59,330 bases of DNA from Nemertoderma westbladi (lineage: Eukaryota > Xenacoelomorpha > Nemertodermatida > Nemertodermatidae), in NCBI GenBank assembly GCA_032718475.1, contig JAUCBJ010000862.1, forward strand, positions 1 through 59,330, given 5' to 3'. This document shows, in pieces, positions 10,101 to 22,690 of the stretch. A program made the translations under genes and the position numbers. How positions within the stretch are numbered: position 1 is the first letter of the stretch; each line of letters begins with the position of its first letter. Below the pieces are notes generated by a model. It searched no databases. It saw only the letters and a program-made list of their open reading frames with translations, and had not been told where the DNA came from.

Positions 10101-11317
10101 ACGCCGGCCTAGTTTTTGGACTCGCCTGCCGTTGGCGGTTCCTAGCGCGAGTTGTTCAAGGAGCGACGGACAGTTTTGATTCGCTGGAAGAGTCTGTGGA
10201 GCGGTTCCTTTGCAGGTTGTTGGAGCGGCCGTCCGTAATGCCGGTTGAACGACGGCTGTTGTCGCTTCCAGTTAGGGATGGGGGGTTGGGGATCCCGGTC
10301 CCCGAGGATTTACAATCCCAGTATGCAAACTCTCGGAGTATTTGCGATCCGTTTGTCTCCTTGGAGGGTGAGTCGATGGCGGTAGTCAGGGAAGAGCAGA
10401 CGCATGTGGCTAAGTTGGTGGCCGCCTCCTCCTCCAGGGCAGCGAAAGCTAAAAAGGAGGAGGTGTACGACCAGTTAGATACACAACAGTACAGGTTATG
10501 CCTACTGAATACAGAGAAAGGTGCGTCTGCCTGGCTAAACTGTAAACCACTATCGCTACATGACACTCACCTTTCCAAGGAGGAGTTCCGAGATGCCGTT
10601 TGTCTCCGTTATGGGTGGTTGCCAAAGAATCTCCCCTCTCGTTGTGTCTGTGGGTCACGATTTTCTACAAACCACATTCTTTCGTGTCCCACTGGGGGGT
10701 TCCCCTCCATCAGACACAACGAGATACGTGATTTTTTCGCCGATACCCTGACCGAGGTGGCGCACAACGTGGCTGTCGAGCCAATGCTCCAGCCACTTAC
10801 GGGAGAGACATTCTCCCTCCTCTCCACCTCGACAGACCAGCAGGCAAGACTGGACGTATCAGTGAGCGGATTCTGGGGCAACCGCTTCCAGAAGATGTTT
10901 ATTGATGTGTCGGTTTTCAACCCGCTGGCGGCAACCAATGCGGCAATGTCGCTGGACACCACCCATCTCCACCACGAGGCGCGGAAGATCCGGAAGTACG
11001 AGGAGAGGATCCGGGAGGTGGAACACGCCACTTTCACTCCTCTCATCTTCTCGGCTTTCGGAGGAATGGCGCCGCTGTGTCGCCAGTTTATCAAGCGCCT
11101 CGCTTTAAAACTGGCAGAGAAGCGGCAGATCCCATACCCGGAGTGCATCTCGTGGGTGCGGCGACGAATTAGCTTCGCTCTCCTCAGGTCATCCCTAATG
11201 TGTCTGCGGGGGTTCCGGTCTGCCGCCAAGAGACCGGTACGAGCAGCAGATGTCGCTGACACCTCCATCGTGTTAGCGAACGCCGACTCAGAGCCAGGCG
11301 CAGGCATGTTTATATAG
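7118..11317 (+). CDS. Retroelement polyprotein: repeat region, reverse transcriptase, zinc knuckle, endonuclease-like C-terminus
   Basis: Frame of about 1,399 codons. The position given as start is a TTG; the first in-frame ATG is at 7991, inside the repeats, so the true N-terminus is probably lost. Residues of about 25-425 are tandem VSVGAQSGPP-like decapeptides. The reverse transcriptase follows: GPSGLDVQGWKHLL near 680, DATNAFN from D806, GSTQGDPVAMPMF, and the catalytic YADD at 890-893. A C-x-C-x(7)-H-x(3)-C knuckle (C1176, C1178, H1186, C1190) is followed by RLDVSV (D1246) and FIDVSVF (D1263), resembling the PD-(D/E)xK-type restriction-like endonuclease of R2-group LINEs. The family name is uncertain. 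No stops or frameshifts interrupt it. Confidence 0.85.
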   Translation: MLDLDDTINGDKVSQSHPLLSVPSQSDPPLSLSVDALSGPPVSVGAQSGPSVSVGAQSGPPVSDGAQLGPTVSSGAQSGPPVSVGAQSGPPASVSAQSDSPVSVGAQSGPPVSVGAQSGPPVSVGAQSGPPVLVGAQSGPTVSVCAASVPLVAIGAHSGQPVSVGAQTRPPVSVGAQSGPPVSVGAQSGSPVLVGVQSGQPLSVAAQSCPPVSVGAHSGPEVPVGAQSSPPVSVSAQSGPPESVGGQSSPGVSVGAQSGPPVSVGAQSGQPVSGGTQSGQPVSVGAQLGPIMSVGAQSGQRVSVGAQSGQPVPVGAQSGPPVSVGAQSGPPVSVGAQSGKPAAVGTQSGHPVSVGARSGQPVSVGAQSGPPVSADAQSGRPSAVGAQSGPPVSVSAQSGPPVSVGAQSGPPVSVGAQLGPPVSSAMSQTTHLLPIISQRVTSSPGVVSCTWGNCRIPIDKLKVSIEEVYNIVIHWRPNLFLTPQGAVGRDFVAGLTQLVELFTSGSVLQPIALMALMVAPALLLQKPSRSSTTGTHRRVLERRLETWKRAEFHDLLVEARAIQAHLPKQRFRGESQNVAMQKAFVRHMLTGNVSAATRCLSDLNRGKPLRLDDTFVDKDGTGKVVRDVLREKHPAAKPADESILLEKFDGAPEYHSVIFERLNGQLILSSLLRMRGNAAGPSGLDVQGWKHLLTKFRTQSADLCNRIADLGKLISQTVLPPGVLSSFLSARLLALDKNPGVRPIGIGEVLRRVVGKAAMSCIREDLQEVGGTVQMCLGQKAGIESAIHSLNDAFASEDCDAVLQIDATNAFNALNRQAAIHNIQLVCPALHTIVVNCYDQPSCLFVGGETMFSEEGSTQGDPVAMPMFGCGLIPLLLELVRACSVVQKWYADDGNAAGKIKELRKFWNVVSVRGPLYGYYPTKCCLTVKPGKLEEARAEFAGTGVSIDTTGNKLLGGVIGSEEFRREFIERKVGEFAADVDRLATIATVDPHCAYAGLVFGLACRWRFLARVVQGATDSFDSLEESVERFLCRLLERPSVMPVERRLLSLPVRDGGLGIPVPEDLQSQYANSRSICDPFVSLEGESMAVVREEQTHVAKLVAASSSRAAKAKKEEVYDQLDTQQYRLCLLNTEKGASAWLNCKPLSLHDTHLSKEEFRDAVCLRYGWLPKNLPSRCVCGSRFSTNHILSCPTGGFPSIRHNEIRDFFADTLTEVAHNVAVEPMLQPLTGETFSLLSTSTDQQARLDVSVSGFWGNRFQKMFIDVSVFNPLAATNAAMSLDTTHLHHEARKIRKYEERIREVEHATFTPLIFSAFGGMAPLCRQFIKRLALKLAEKRQIPYPECISWVRRRISFALLRSSLMCLRGFRSAAKRPVRAADVADTSIVLANADSEPGAGMFI
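7205..8390 (+). repeat. 30-bp coding minisatellite in the retroelement
   Basis: About 39 copies of a unit like gtgtcggttggtgctcagtc plus gggtccccca, each encoding VSVGAQSGPP with variants such as SGQPVSVGAQ and PVLVGAQSG. Because the unit is 30 bp, the frame is kept throughout and long shadow frames appear on both strands. It forms a low-complexity, Ser/Gly/Pro/Val-rich N-terminal region of unknown function. Confidence 0.95.
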
Positions 11318-11505
11318 GTTACAGGCTGTTTGGTGGTGGTGCAGTTTACCTGTTTGTTGTTGTTTAAGTTTTTAAATTTCCCGCGTTTCTGTAATTACTG
11401 TTTTTAATTGTTTGTTATAGTGCCTATAATTGTGTTTGTATTTCTGAAGGTTTTTATTATTTTGTGAATAAATGAGGCTTGTAAAGTAAAAAAAAAAAAA
11501 AAAAA

Positions 11506-14500
11506 CTGTACGGGTACAGAACGCAGCATTGGATAACCGTATAAGCGACGTGAGTACTGTACGGGTACAGAACGCAGCATTGGATAACCGTAAAAGCGAC
11601 GTGAGTACTGTACGGGTACAGAACGCAGCATTGGATCACCGTAAAAGCGACGTGAGTACTGTACGAGTACAGAACGCAGCATTGGATAACCGTAAAAGCG
11701 ACGTGAGTACTGTACGAGTACAGAAAGCAGCATTGGATAACCGTAAAAGCGACGTGAGTACTGTACGGGTACAGAACGCAGCATTGGATCACCGTAAAAG
11801 CGACGTGAGTACTGTACGAGTACAGAACGCAGCATTGGATAACCGTAAAAGCGACGTGAGTACTGTACGAGTACAGAAAGCAGCATTGGATAACCGTAAA
11901 AGCGACGTGAGTACTGTACGGGTACAGAACGCAGCATTGGATAACAGTAAAAGAGACGTGAGTACTGTACGCGTACAGAACGCAGCATTGGATAACCGTA
12001 AAAGCGACGAGTACTGTACGCGTACAGAACGCAGCATTGGATAACCGTAAAAGCGACATGAGTACTGTACGGGTACAGAACGCAGCATTGGATAACCGTA
12101 AAAGCGACATGAGTACTGTACGGGTACAGAACGCAGCATTGGGTAACTGTAAAAGCGACGTGAGTACTGTACGGGTACAGAACGCAACATTGGATAACCG
12201 TAAAAGCGACGTGAGTACTGTACGGGTACAGAACGCAGCATTGGATAACCGTAAAAGCGACATGAGTACTGTACGAGTACATAACGCAGCATTGGATAAC
12301 CGTAAAAGCGACATGAGTACTGTACGGGTACAGAACGCAGCATTGGATCACCGTAAAAGCGAGCGACGTGAGTACTGTACGGGTACAGAACGTAGCATTG
12401 GATAACCGTAAAAGCGACGTGAGTACTGTACGGGTACAGGACGCAGCATTGGGTAACCGTAAAAGCGACATGAGTACTGTACGAGTACAGAACGCAGCAT
12501 TGGATCACCGTAAAAGCGAGCGACGTGAGTACTGTACGGGTACAGAACGTAGCATTGGATAACCGTAAAAGCGACGTGAGTACTGTACGGGTACAGGACG
12601 CAGCATTGGATAACCGTAAAAGCGACGTGAGTACTATACGGGTACAGAACGCAGCATTGAATAACCGTAAAAGCGACGTGAGTACTGTACGGGTACAGGA
12701 CGCAGCATTGGGTAACCGTAAAAGCGACATGAGTACTGTACGGGTACAGAACGCAGCATTGGATAACCGTAAAAGCGACGTGAGTACTGTACGGGTACAG
12801 AAAGCAGCATTGGGTAACCGTAAAAGCGACGTGAGTACTGTACGAGTACAGAACGCAGCATTGGGTCACCGTAAAAGCGACGTGAGTACTGTACGAGTAC
12901 AGAACGCAGCATTGGATCACCGTTAAAGCGACATGAGTACTGTACGAGTACAGAACGCAGCATTGAATAACCGTAAAAGCGACGTGAGTACTGTACGGGT
13001 ACAGGACGCAGCATTGAATAACCGTAAAAGCGACGTGAGTACTATACGGGTACAGAACGCAGCATTGAATAACCGTAAAAGCGACGTGAGTACTGTACGG
13101 GTACAGAACGCAGCATTGGGTAACCGTAAAAGCGACATGAGTACTGTACGAGTACAGAACGCAGCATTGGGTAACCGTAAAAGCGACGTGAGTACTATAC
13201 GGGTACAGGACGCAGCATTGAATAACCGTAAAAGCGACGTGAGTACTATACGGGTACAGAACGCAGCATTGAATAACCGTAAAAGCGACGTGAGTACTGT
13301 ACGGGTACAGAACGCAGCATTGGGTAACCGTAAAAGCGACATGAGTACTGTACGAGTACAGAACGCAGCATTGGGTAACCGTAAAAGCGACGTGAGTACT
13401 GTACGAGTACAGAACGCAGCATTGGATCACCGTTAAAGCGACATGAGTACTGTACGAGTACAGAACGCAGCATTGAATAACCGTAAAAGCGACGTGAGTA
13501 CTGTACGGGTACAGGACGCAGCATTGAATAACCGTAAAAGCGACGTGAGTACTATACGGGTACAGAACGCAGCATTGAATAACCGTAAAAGCGACGTGAG
13601 TACTGTACGAGTACAGAAAGCAGCATTGGATAACCGTAAAAGCGACGTGAGTACTGTACGGGTACAGAACGCAGCATTGGGTAACCATAAAAGCGACATG
13701 AGTACTGTACGAGTACAGAACGCAGCATTGGGTCACCGTAAAAGCGACGTGAGTACTGTACGAGTACAGAACGCAGCATTGGATCACCGTTAAAGCGACA
13801 TGAGTACTGTACGAGTACAGAACGCAGCATTGAATAACCGTAAAAGCGACGTGAGTACTGTACGGGTACAGGACGCAGCATTGAATAACCGTAAAAGCGA
13901 CGTGAGTACTATACGGGTACAGAACGCAGCATTGAATAACCGTAAAAGCGACGTGAGTACTGTACGAGTACAGAAAGCAGCATTGGATAACCGTAAAAGC
14001 GACGTGAGTACTGTACGGGTACATAACGCAGCATTGAATAACCGTAAAAGCGACGTGAGTACTGTACGGGTACAGGACGCAGCATTGAATAACCGTAAAA
14101 GCGACGTGAGTACTGTACGGGTACAGAACGTAGCATTGGATAACCGTAAAAGCGACGTGAGTAATGTACGAGTACAGAACGCAGCATTGGATCACCGTAA
14201 AAGCGACGTGAGTACTGTACGGGTACAGGACGCAGCATTGAATAACCGTAAAAGCGACGTGAGTACTATACGGGTACAGAACGCAGCATTGAATAACCGT
14301 AAAAGCGACGTGAGTACTATACGGGTACAGAACGCAGCATTGAATAACCGTAAAAGCGACGTGAGTACTGTACGGGTACAGAACGCAGCATTGGATAACC
14401 GTAAAAGCGACGTGAGTACTGTACGGGTACAGAACGCAGCATTGGATAACCGTAAAAGCCGCGTGAGTACTGTACGCGTACAGAACGCAGCATTGGATAA

Positions 14501-17500
14501 CCGTAAAAGCGACGTGAGTACTGTACGGGTACAGAACGCAGCATTGGATAACCGTAAAAGCGACGTGAGTACTGTACGGGTACAGAACGCAGCATTGGAT
14601 AACCGTAAAAGCCGCGTGAGTACTGTACGCGTACAGAACGCAGCATTGGGTAACCGTAAAAGCGACGTGAGTACTGTACGGGTACAGAACGCAGCATTGA
14701 ATAACCGTAAAAGCGACGTGAGTACTATACGGGTACAGAACGCAGCATTGAATAACCGTAAAAGCGACGTGAGTACTGTACGGGTACAGAACGCAGCATT
14801 GGATAACCGTAAAAGCGACGTGAGTACTGTACGGGTACAGAACGCAGCATTGGATAACCGTAAAAGCGACGTGAGTACTATACGGGTACAGGACGCAGCA
14901 TTGAATAACCGTAAAAGCGACGTGAGTACTATACGGGTACAGAACGCAGCATTGAATAACCGTAAAAGCGACGTGAGTACTGTACGGGTACAGAACGCAG
15001 CATTGGATAACCGTAAAAGCGACGTGAGTACTGTACGGGTACAGAACGCAGCATTGGATAACCGTAAAAGCCACGTGAGTACTGTACGAGTACAGAACGC
15101 AGCATTGGGTCACCGTAAAAGCGACGTGAGTACTGTACGAGTACAGAACGCAGCATTGGATCACCGTTAAAGCGACATGAGTACTGTACGAGTACAGAAC
15201 GCAGCATTGAATAACCGTAAAAGCGACGTGAGTACTGTACGGGTACAGAACGCAGCATTGGATAACCGTAAAAGCGACGTGAGTACTGTACGGGTACAGA
15301 ACGCAGCATTGAATAACCGTAAAAGCGACGTGAGTACTGTACGGGTACAGAACGCAGCATTGGATCACCGTTAAAGCGACATGAGTACTGTACGAGTACA
15401 GAACGCAGCATTGAATAACCGTAAAAGCGACATGAGTACTGTACGAGTACAGAACGCAGCATTGAATAACCGTAAAAGCGACGTGAGTACTGTACGGGTA
15501 CAGAACGCAGCATTGGATAACCGTAAAAGCGACGTGAGTACTGTACGGGTACAGGACGCAGCATTGAATAACCGTAAAAGCGACGTGAGTACTATACGGG
15601 TACAGAACGCAGCATTGAATAACCGTAAAAGCGACGTGAGTACTGTACGGGTACAGAACGCAGCATTGGATAACCGTAAAAGCGACGTGAGTACAGTACG
15701 CGTACAGAATGCAGCATTGGATAACCGTAAAAGCCGCGTGAGTACTGTACGCGTACAGAACGCAGCATTGGATAACCGTAAAAGCCGCGTGAGTACTGTA
15801 CGCGTACAGAACGCAGCATTGAATAACCGTAAAAGCGACGTGAGTACTGTACGGGTACAGAACGCAGCATTGGATAACCGTAAAAGCGACGTGAGTACAG
15901 TACGCGTACAGAACGCAGCATTGGATAACCGTAAAAGCCGCGTGAGTACTGTACGCGTACAGAACGCAGCATTGGATAACCGTAAAAGCGACATGAGTAC
16001 TGTACGAGTACAGAACGTAGCATTGGATAACCGTAAAAGCGACGTGAGTACTGTACGGGTACAGGACGCAGCATTGAATAACCGTAAAAGCGACGTGAGT
16101 ACTATACGGGTACAGAACGCAGCATTGGATAACCGTAAAAGCGACGTGAGTACAGTACGCGTACAGAACGCAGCATTGGATAACCGTAAAAGCCGCGTGA
16201 GTACTGTACGCGTACAGAACGCAGCATTGAATAACCGTAAAAGCGACGTGAGTACTGTACGGGTACAGAACGCAGCATTGGATAACCGTAAAAGCCACGT
16301 GAGTACTGTACGGGTACAGAACGCAGCATTGGATAACCGTAAAAGCGACATGAGTACTGTACGAGTACAGAACGTAGCATTGGATAACCGTAAAAGCGAC
16401 GTGAGTACTGTACGGGTACAGGACGCAGCATTGAATAACCGTAAAAGCGACGTGAGTACTATACGGGTACAGAACGCAGCATTGAATAACCGTAAAAGCG
16501 ACGTGAGTACTGTACGGGTACAGAACGTAGCATTGGATAACCGTAAAAGCGACGTGAGTACTGTACGGGTACAGAACGCAGCATTGGATAACCGTAAAAG
16601 CGACGTGAGTACAGTACGCGTACAGAACGCAGCATTGGATAACCGTAAAAGCCGCGTGAGTACTGTACGCGTACAGAACGCAGCATTGGATAACCGTAAA
16701 AGCGACGTGAGTACTGTACGGGTACAGAACGCAGCATTGGATAACCGTAAAAGCCGCGTGAGTACTGTACGCGTACAGAACGCAGCATTGGATAACCGTA
16801 AAAGCGACGTGAGTACTGTACGGGTACAGAACGCAGCATTGGATAACCGTAAAAGCGACGTGAGTACAGTACGCGTACAGAACGCAGCATTGGATAACCG
16901 TAAAAGCCGCGTGAGTACTGTACGCGTACAGAACGCAGCATTGGATAACCGTAAAAGCGACGTGAGTACTGTACGGGTACAGAACGCAGCATTGGATAAC
17001 CGTAAAAGCCGCGTGAGTACTGTACGCGTACAGAACGCAGCATTGGATAACCGTAAAAGCGACGTGAGTACTGTACGGGTACAGAACGCAGCATTGGATA
17101 ACCGTAAAAGCGACATGAGTACTGTACGCGTACAGAACGCAGCATTGGGTAACCGTAAAAGCCACGTGAGTACTATACGGGTACAGGACGCAGCATTGAA
17201 TAACCGTAAAAGCGACGTGAGTACTATACGGGTACAGAACGCAGCATTGGGTAACCGTAAAAGCGACATGAGTACTGTACGGGTACAGAACGCAGCATTG
17301 AATAACCGTAAAAGCGACGTGAGTACTGTACGGGTACAGAACGCAGCATTGAATAACCGTAAAAGCCACGTGAGTACTATACGGGTACAGGACGCAGCAT
17401 TGAATAACCGTAAAAGCGACGTGAGTACTATACGGGTACAGAACGCAGCATTGAATAACCGTAAAAGCGACGTGAGTACTGTACGGGTACAGAACGCAGC

Positions 17501-20500
17501 ATTGAATAACCGTAAAAGCGACGTGAGTACTGTACGAGTACAGAAAGCAGCATTGGATAACCGTAAAAGCGACGTGAGTACTGTACGGGTACATAACGCA
17601 GCATTGAATAACCGTAAAAGCGACGTGAGTACTGTACGGGTACAGGACGCAGCATTGAATAACCGTAAAAGCGACGTGAGTACTGTACGGGTACAGAACG
17701 TAGCATTGGATAACCGTAAAAGCGACGTGAGTAATGTACGAGTACAGAACGCAGCATTGGATCACCGTAAAAGCGACGTGAGTACTGTACGGGTACAGGA
17801 CGCAGCATTGAATAACCGTAAAAGCGACGTGAGTACTATACGGGTACAGAACGCAGCATTGAATAACCGTAAAAGCGACGTGAGTACTATACGGGTACAG
17901 AACGCAGCATTGAATAACCGTAAAAGCGACGTGAGTACTGTACGGGTACAGAACGCAGCATTGGATAACCGTAAAAGCGACGTGAGTACTGTACGGGTAC
18001 AGAACGCAGCATTGGATAACCGTAAAAGCCGCGTGAGTACTGTACGCGTACAGAACGCAGCATTGGATAACCGTAAAAGCGACGTGAGTACTGTACGGGT
18101 ACAGAACGCAGCATTGGATAACCGTAAAAGCGACGTGAGTACTGTACGGGTACAGAACGCAGCATTGGATAACCGTAAAAGCCGCGTGAGTACTGTACGC
18201 GTACAGAACGCAGCATTGGGTAACCGTAAAAGCGACGTGAGTACTGTACGGGTACAGAACGCAGCATTGAATAACCGTAAAAGCGACGTGAGTACTATAC
18301 GGGTACAGAACGCAGCATTGAATAACCGTAAAAGCGACGTGAGTACTGTACGGGTACAGAACGCAGCATTGGATAACCGTAAAAGCGACGTGAGTACTGT
18401 ACGGGTACAGAACGCAGCATTGGATAACCGTAAAAGCGACGTGAGTACTATACGGGTACAGGACGCAGCATTGAATAACCGTAAAAGCGACGTGAGTACT
18501 ATACGGGTACAGAACGCAGCATTGAATAACCGTAAAAGCGACGTGAGTACTGTACGGGTACAGAACGCAGCATTGGATAACCGTAAAAGCGACGTGAGTA
18601 CTGTACGGGTACAGAACGCAGCATTGGATAACCGTAAAAGCCACGTGAGTACTGTACGAGTACAGAACGCAGCATTGGGTCACCGTAAAAGCGACGTGAG
18701 TACTGTACGAGTACAGAACGCAGCATTGGATCACCGTTAAAGCGACATGAGTACTGTACGAGTACAGAACGCAGCATTGAATAACCGTAAAAGCGACGTG
18801 AGTACTGTACGGGTACAGAACGCAGCATTGGATAACCGTAAAAGCGACGTGAGTACTGTACGGGTACAGAACGCAGCATTGAATAACCGTAAAAGCGACG
18901 TGAGTACTGTACGGGTACAGAACGCAGCATTGGATCACCGTTAAAGCGACATGAGTACTGTACGAGTACAGAACGCAGCATTGAATAACCGTAAAAGCGA
19001 CATGAGTACTGTACGAGTACAGAACGCAGCATTGAATAACCGTAAAAGCGACGTGAGTACTGTACGGGTACAGAACGCAGCATTGGATAACCGTAAAAGC
19101 GACGTGAGTACTGTACGGGTACAGGACGCAGCATTGAATAACCGTAAAAGCGACGTGAGTACTATACGGGTACAGAACGCAGCATTGAATAACCGTAAAA
19201 GCGACGTGAGTACTGTACGGGTACAGAACGCAGCATTGGATAACCGTAAAAGCGACGTGAGTACAGTACGCGTACAGAATGCAGCATTGGATAACCGTAA
19301 AAGCCGCGTGAGTACTGTACGCGTACAGAACGCAGCATTGGATAACCGTAAAAGCCGCGTGAGTACTGTACGCGTACAGAACGCAGCATTGAATAACCGT
19401 AAAAGCGACGTGAGTACTGTACGGGTACAGAACGCAGCATTGGATAACCGTAAAAGCGACGTGAGTACAGTACGCGTACAGAACGCAGCATTGGATAACC
19501 GTAAAAGCCGCGTGAGTACTGTACGCGTACAGAACGCAGCATTGGATAACCGTAAAAGCGACATGAGTACTGTACGAGTACAGAACGTAGCATTGGATAA
19601 CCGTAAAAGCGACGTGAGTACTGTACGGGTACAGGACGCAGCATTGAATAACCGTAAAAGCGACGTGAGTACTATACGGGTACAGAACGCAGCATTGGAT
19701 AACCGTAAAAGCGACGTGAGTACAGTACGCGTACAGAACGCAGCATTGGATAACCGTAAAAGCCGCGTGAGTACTGTACGCGTACAGAACGCAGCATTGA
19801 ATAACCGTAAAAGCGACGTGAGTACTGTACGGGTACAGAACGCAGCATTGGATAACCGTAAAAGCCACGTGAGTACTGTACGGGTACAGAACGCAGCATT
19901 GGATAACCGTAAAAGCGACATGAGTACTGTACGAGTACAGAACGTAGCATTGGATAACCGTAAAAGCGACGTGAGTACTGTACGGGTACAGGACGCAGCA
20001 TTGAATAACCGTAAAAGCGACGTGAGTACTATACGGGTACAGAACGCAGCATTGAATAACCGTAAAAGCGACGTGAGTACTGTACGGGTACAGAACGTAG
20101 CATTGGATAACCGTAAAAGCGACGTGAGTACTGTACGGGTACAGAACGCAGCATTGGATAACCGTAAAAGCGACGTGAGTACAGTACGCGTACAGAACGC
20201 AGCATTGGATAACCGTAAAAGCCGCGTGAGTACTGTACGCGTACAGAACGCAGCATTGGATAACCGTAAAAGCGACGTGAGTACTGTACGGGTACAGAAC
20301 GCAGCATTGGATAACCGTAAAAGCCGCGTGAGTACTGTACGCGTACAGAACGCAGCATTGGATAACCGTAAAAGCGACGTGAGTACTGTACGGGTACAGA
20401 ACGCAGCATTGGATAACCGTAAAAGCGACGTGAGTACAGTACGCGTACAGAACGCAGCATTGGATAACCGTAAAAGCCGCGTGAGTACTGTACGCGTACA

Positions 20501-22523
20501 GAACGCAGCATTGGATAACCGTAAAAGCGACGTGAGTACTGTACGGGTACAGAACGCAGCATTGGATAACCGTAAAAGCCGCGTGAGTACTGTACGCGTA
20601 CAGAACGCAGCATTGGATAACCGTAAAAGCGACGTGAGTACTGTACGGGTACAGAACGCAGCATTGGATAACCGTAAAAGCGACATGAGTACTGTACGCG
20701 TACAGAACGCAGCATTGGGTAACCGTAAAAGCCACGTGAGTACTATACGGGTACAGGACGCAGCATTGAATAACCGTAAAAGCGACGTGAGTACTATACG
20801 GGTACAGAACGCAGCATTGGGTAACCGTAAAAGCGACATGAGTACTGTACGGGTACAGAACGCAGCATTGAATAACCGTAAAAGCGACGTGAGTACTGTA
20901 CGGGTACAGAACGCAGCATTGAATAACCGTAAAAGCCACGTGAGTACTATACGGGTACAGGACGCAGCATTGAATAACCGTAAAAGCGACGTGAGTACTA
21001 TACGGGTACAGAACGCAGCATTGAATAACCGTAAAAGCGACGTGAGTACTGTACGGGTACAGAACGCAGCATTGGATAACCGTAAAAGCGACATGAGTAC
21101 TGTACGGGTACAGAACGCAGCATTGAATAACCGTAAAAGCGACGTGAGTACTGTACGGGTACAGAACGCAGCATTGGGTAACCGTAAAAGCCACGTGAGT
21201 ACTATACGGGTACAGGACGCAGCATTGAATAACCGTAAAAGCGACGTGAGTACTATACGGGTACAGAACGCAGCATTGAATAACCGTAAAAGCGACGTGA
21301 GTACTGTACGGGTACAGAACGTAGCATTGGATAACCGTAAAAGCGACGTGAGTACTGTACGGGTACAGAACGCAGCATTGGATCACCGTTAAAGCGACAT
21401 GAGTACTGTACGAGTACAGAACGCAGCATTGAATAACCGTAAAAGCGACGTGAGTACTGTACGGGTACAGAACGCAGCATTGAATAACCGTAAAAGCGAC
21501 GTGAGTACTGTACGGGTACAGAACGCAGCATTGGATAACCGTAAAAGCGACGTGAGTACTGTACGCGTACAGAACGCAGCATTGGGTAACAGTAAAAGCG
21601 ACGTGAGTACTGTACGCGTACAGAACGCAGCATTGGATAACCGTAAAAGCGACGTGAGTACTGTACGGGTACAGAACGTAGCATTGGATAACCGTAAAAG
21701 CGACGTGAGTACTGTACGGGTACAGAACGCAGCATTGGATCACCGTTAAAGCGACATGAGTACTGTACGAGTACAGAACGCAGCATTGAATAACCGTGAA
21801 AGCGACATGAGTACTGTACGAGTACAGAACGCAGCATTGAATAACCGTAAAAGCGACGTGAGTACTGTACGGGTACAGAACGCAGCATTGGATAACCGTA
21901 AAAGCGACGTGAGTACTGTACGCGTACAGAACGCAGCATTGGGTAACAGTAAAAGCGACGTGAGTACTGTACGCGTACAGAACGCAGCATTGGATAACCG
22001 TAAAAGCGACGTGAGTACTGTACGGGTACAGAACGCAGCATTGGGTAACCGTAAAAGCGACATGAGTACTGTACGAGTACAGAACGCAGCATTGGGTAAC
22101 CGTTAAAGCGACATGAGTACTGTACGAGTACAGAACGCAGCATTGGATAACCGTAAAAGCGACGTGAGTACTGTACGGGTACAGAACGCAGCATTGGGTA
22201 ACCGTAAAAGCCACGTGAGTACTGTACGGGTACAGAACGCAGCATTGGATAACCGTAAAAGCGACGTGAGTACTGTACGGGTACAGAACGCAGCATTGGG
22301 TAACCGTAAAAGCCACGTGAGTACTGTACGGGTACAGAACGCAGCATTGGGTAACCGTAAAAGCCACGTGAGTACTGTACGGGTACAGAACGCAGCATTG
22401 GATAACCGTAAAAGCCACGTGAGTACTGTACGGGTACAGAACGCAGCATTGGGTAACCGTAAAAGCCACGTGAGTACTGTACGGGTACAGAACGCAGCAT
22501 TGGGTAACCGTAAAAGCGACATG
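11506..22523 (+). repeat. 51-bp array of the exon 3 end plus its 5' splice site, about 216 units
   Basis: The unit is tacgggtacagaacgcagca ttggataaccgtaaaagcga then cgtgagtactg, matching the last 41 bases of exon 3 (7030-7070) joined to the first 10 bases of its intron. The word tacg occurs at 7030 in the exon and 7081 in the intron, exactly 51 bases apart. The stretch is 216 x 51 bp within two bases. Most units keep gtgagt; a subset has atgagt (splice GT lost) or gccac/gccgc variants. The 51-bp period keeps frames open on both strands, giving spurious frames up to 3,420 codons on the minus strand. Confidence 0.97.
13970..21110 (+). repeat. Higher-order duplication of 3,570 bp (70 units) inside the 51-bp array
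   Basis: The order of variant units in about 13970-17540 recurs at about 17540-21110 with an offset of 3,570 bp, exactly 70 x 51. Matching landmarks include the variants ending at 15170/18740, 15564/19134, 16074/19644 and 17145/20715, and the rare gaatgcagc variant near 15708/19278. Exact edges are approximate. It is either a recent segmental duplication or an assembly artefact. Confidence 0.85.
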
Positions 22524-22690
22524 AGTGTGAGTACAGACTACAGATTCAAGTTGTTTTTGAGTGTTAATGTTAGCAGTTTTATAGTGGCGGTGTAGCAGAG
22601 TCCCAGTCAAAGTGATAACTGTGTTATCTGCATAGTCTACTGTATTTATATGAATGAATATATATGTAAGTAAAAATATTTTTATTTTAG

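Larger units (their letters stand above)
7086..11505 (+). mobile_element. Retroelement with reverse transcriptase and endonuclease-like domain
   Basis: The insertion lies in the intron after exon 3. It is bounded by the direct repeat actgtacgg (7077-7085 and 11505-11513, the first base shared with the tail). It ends with aataaa at 11467-11472 and a run of 18 A (11488-11505). It carries one long open frame (next entry). The frame is already open at the left boundary and has no nearby in-frame ATG, so the copy is probably 5'-truncated. The A tail and short target duplication indicate target-primed reverse transcription. Base composition is more GC-rich than the surrounding introns, as expected for a recent insertion. 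Confidence 0.9.

Noticed and set aside
12348-22610. A 3,420-codon open frame on the minus strand and several long plus-strand frames
   Set aside because: The 51-bp period is a multiple of three, so a single open unit gives an open array. The encoded text is a 17-residue repeat with no domain, and it lies in an intron of the cadherin gene.
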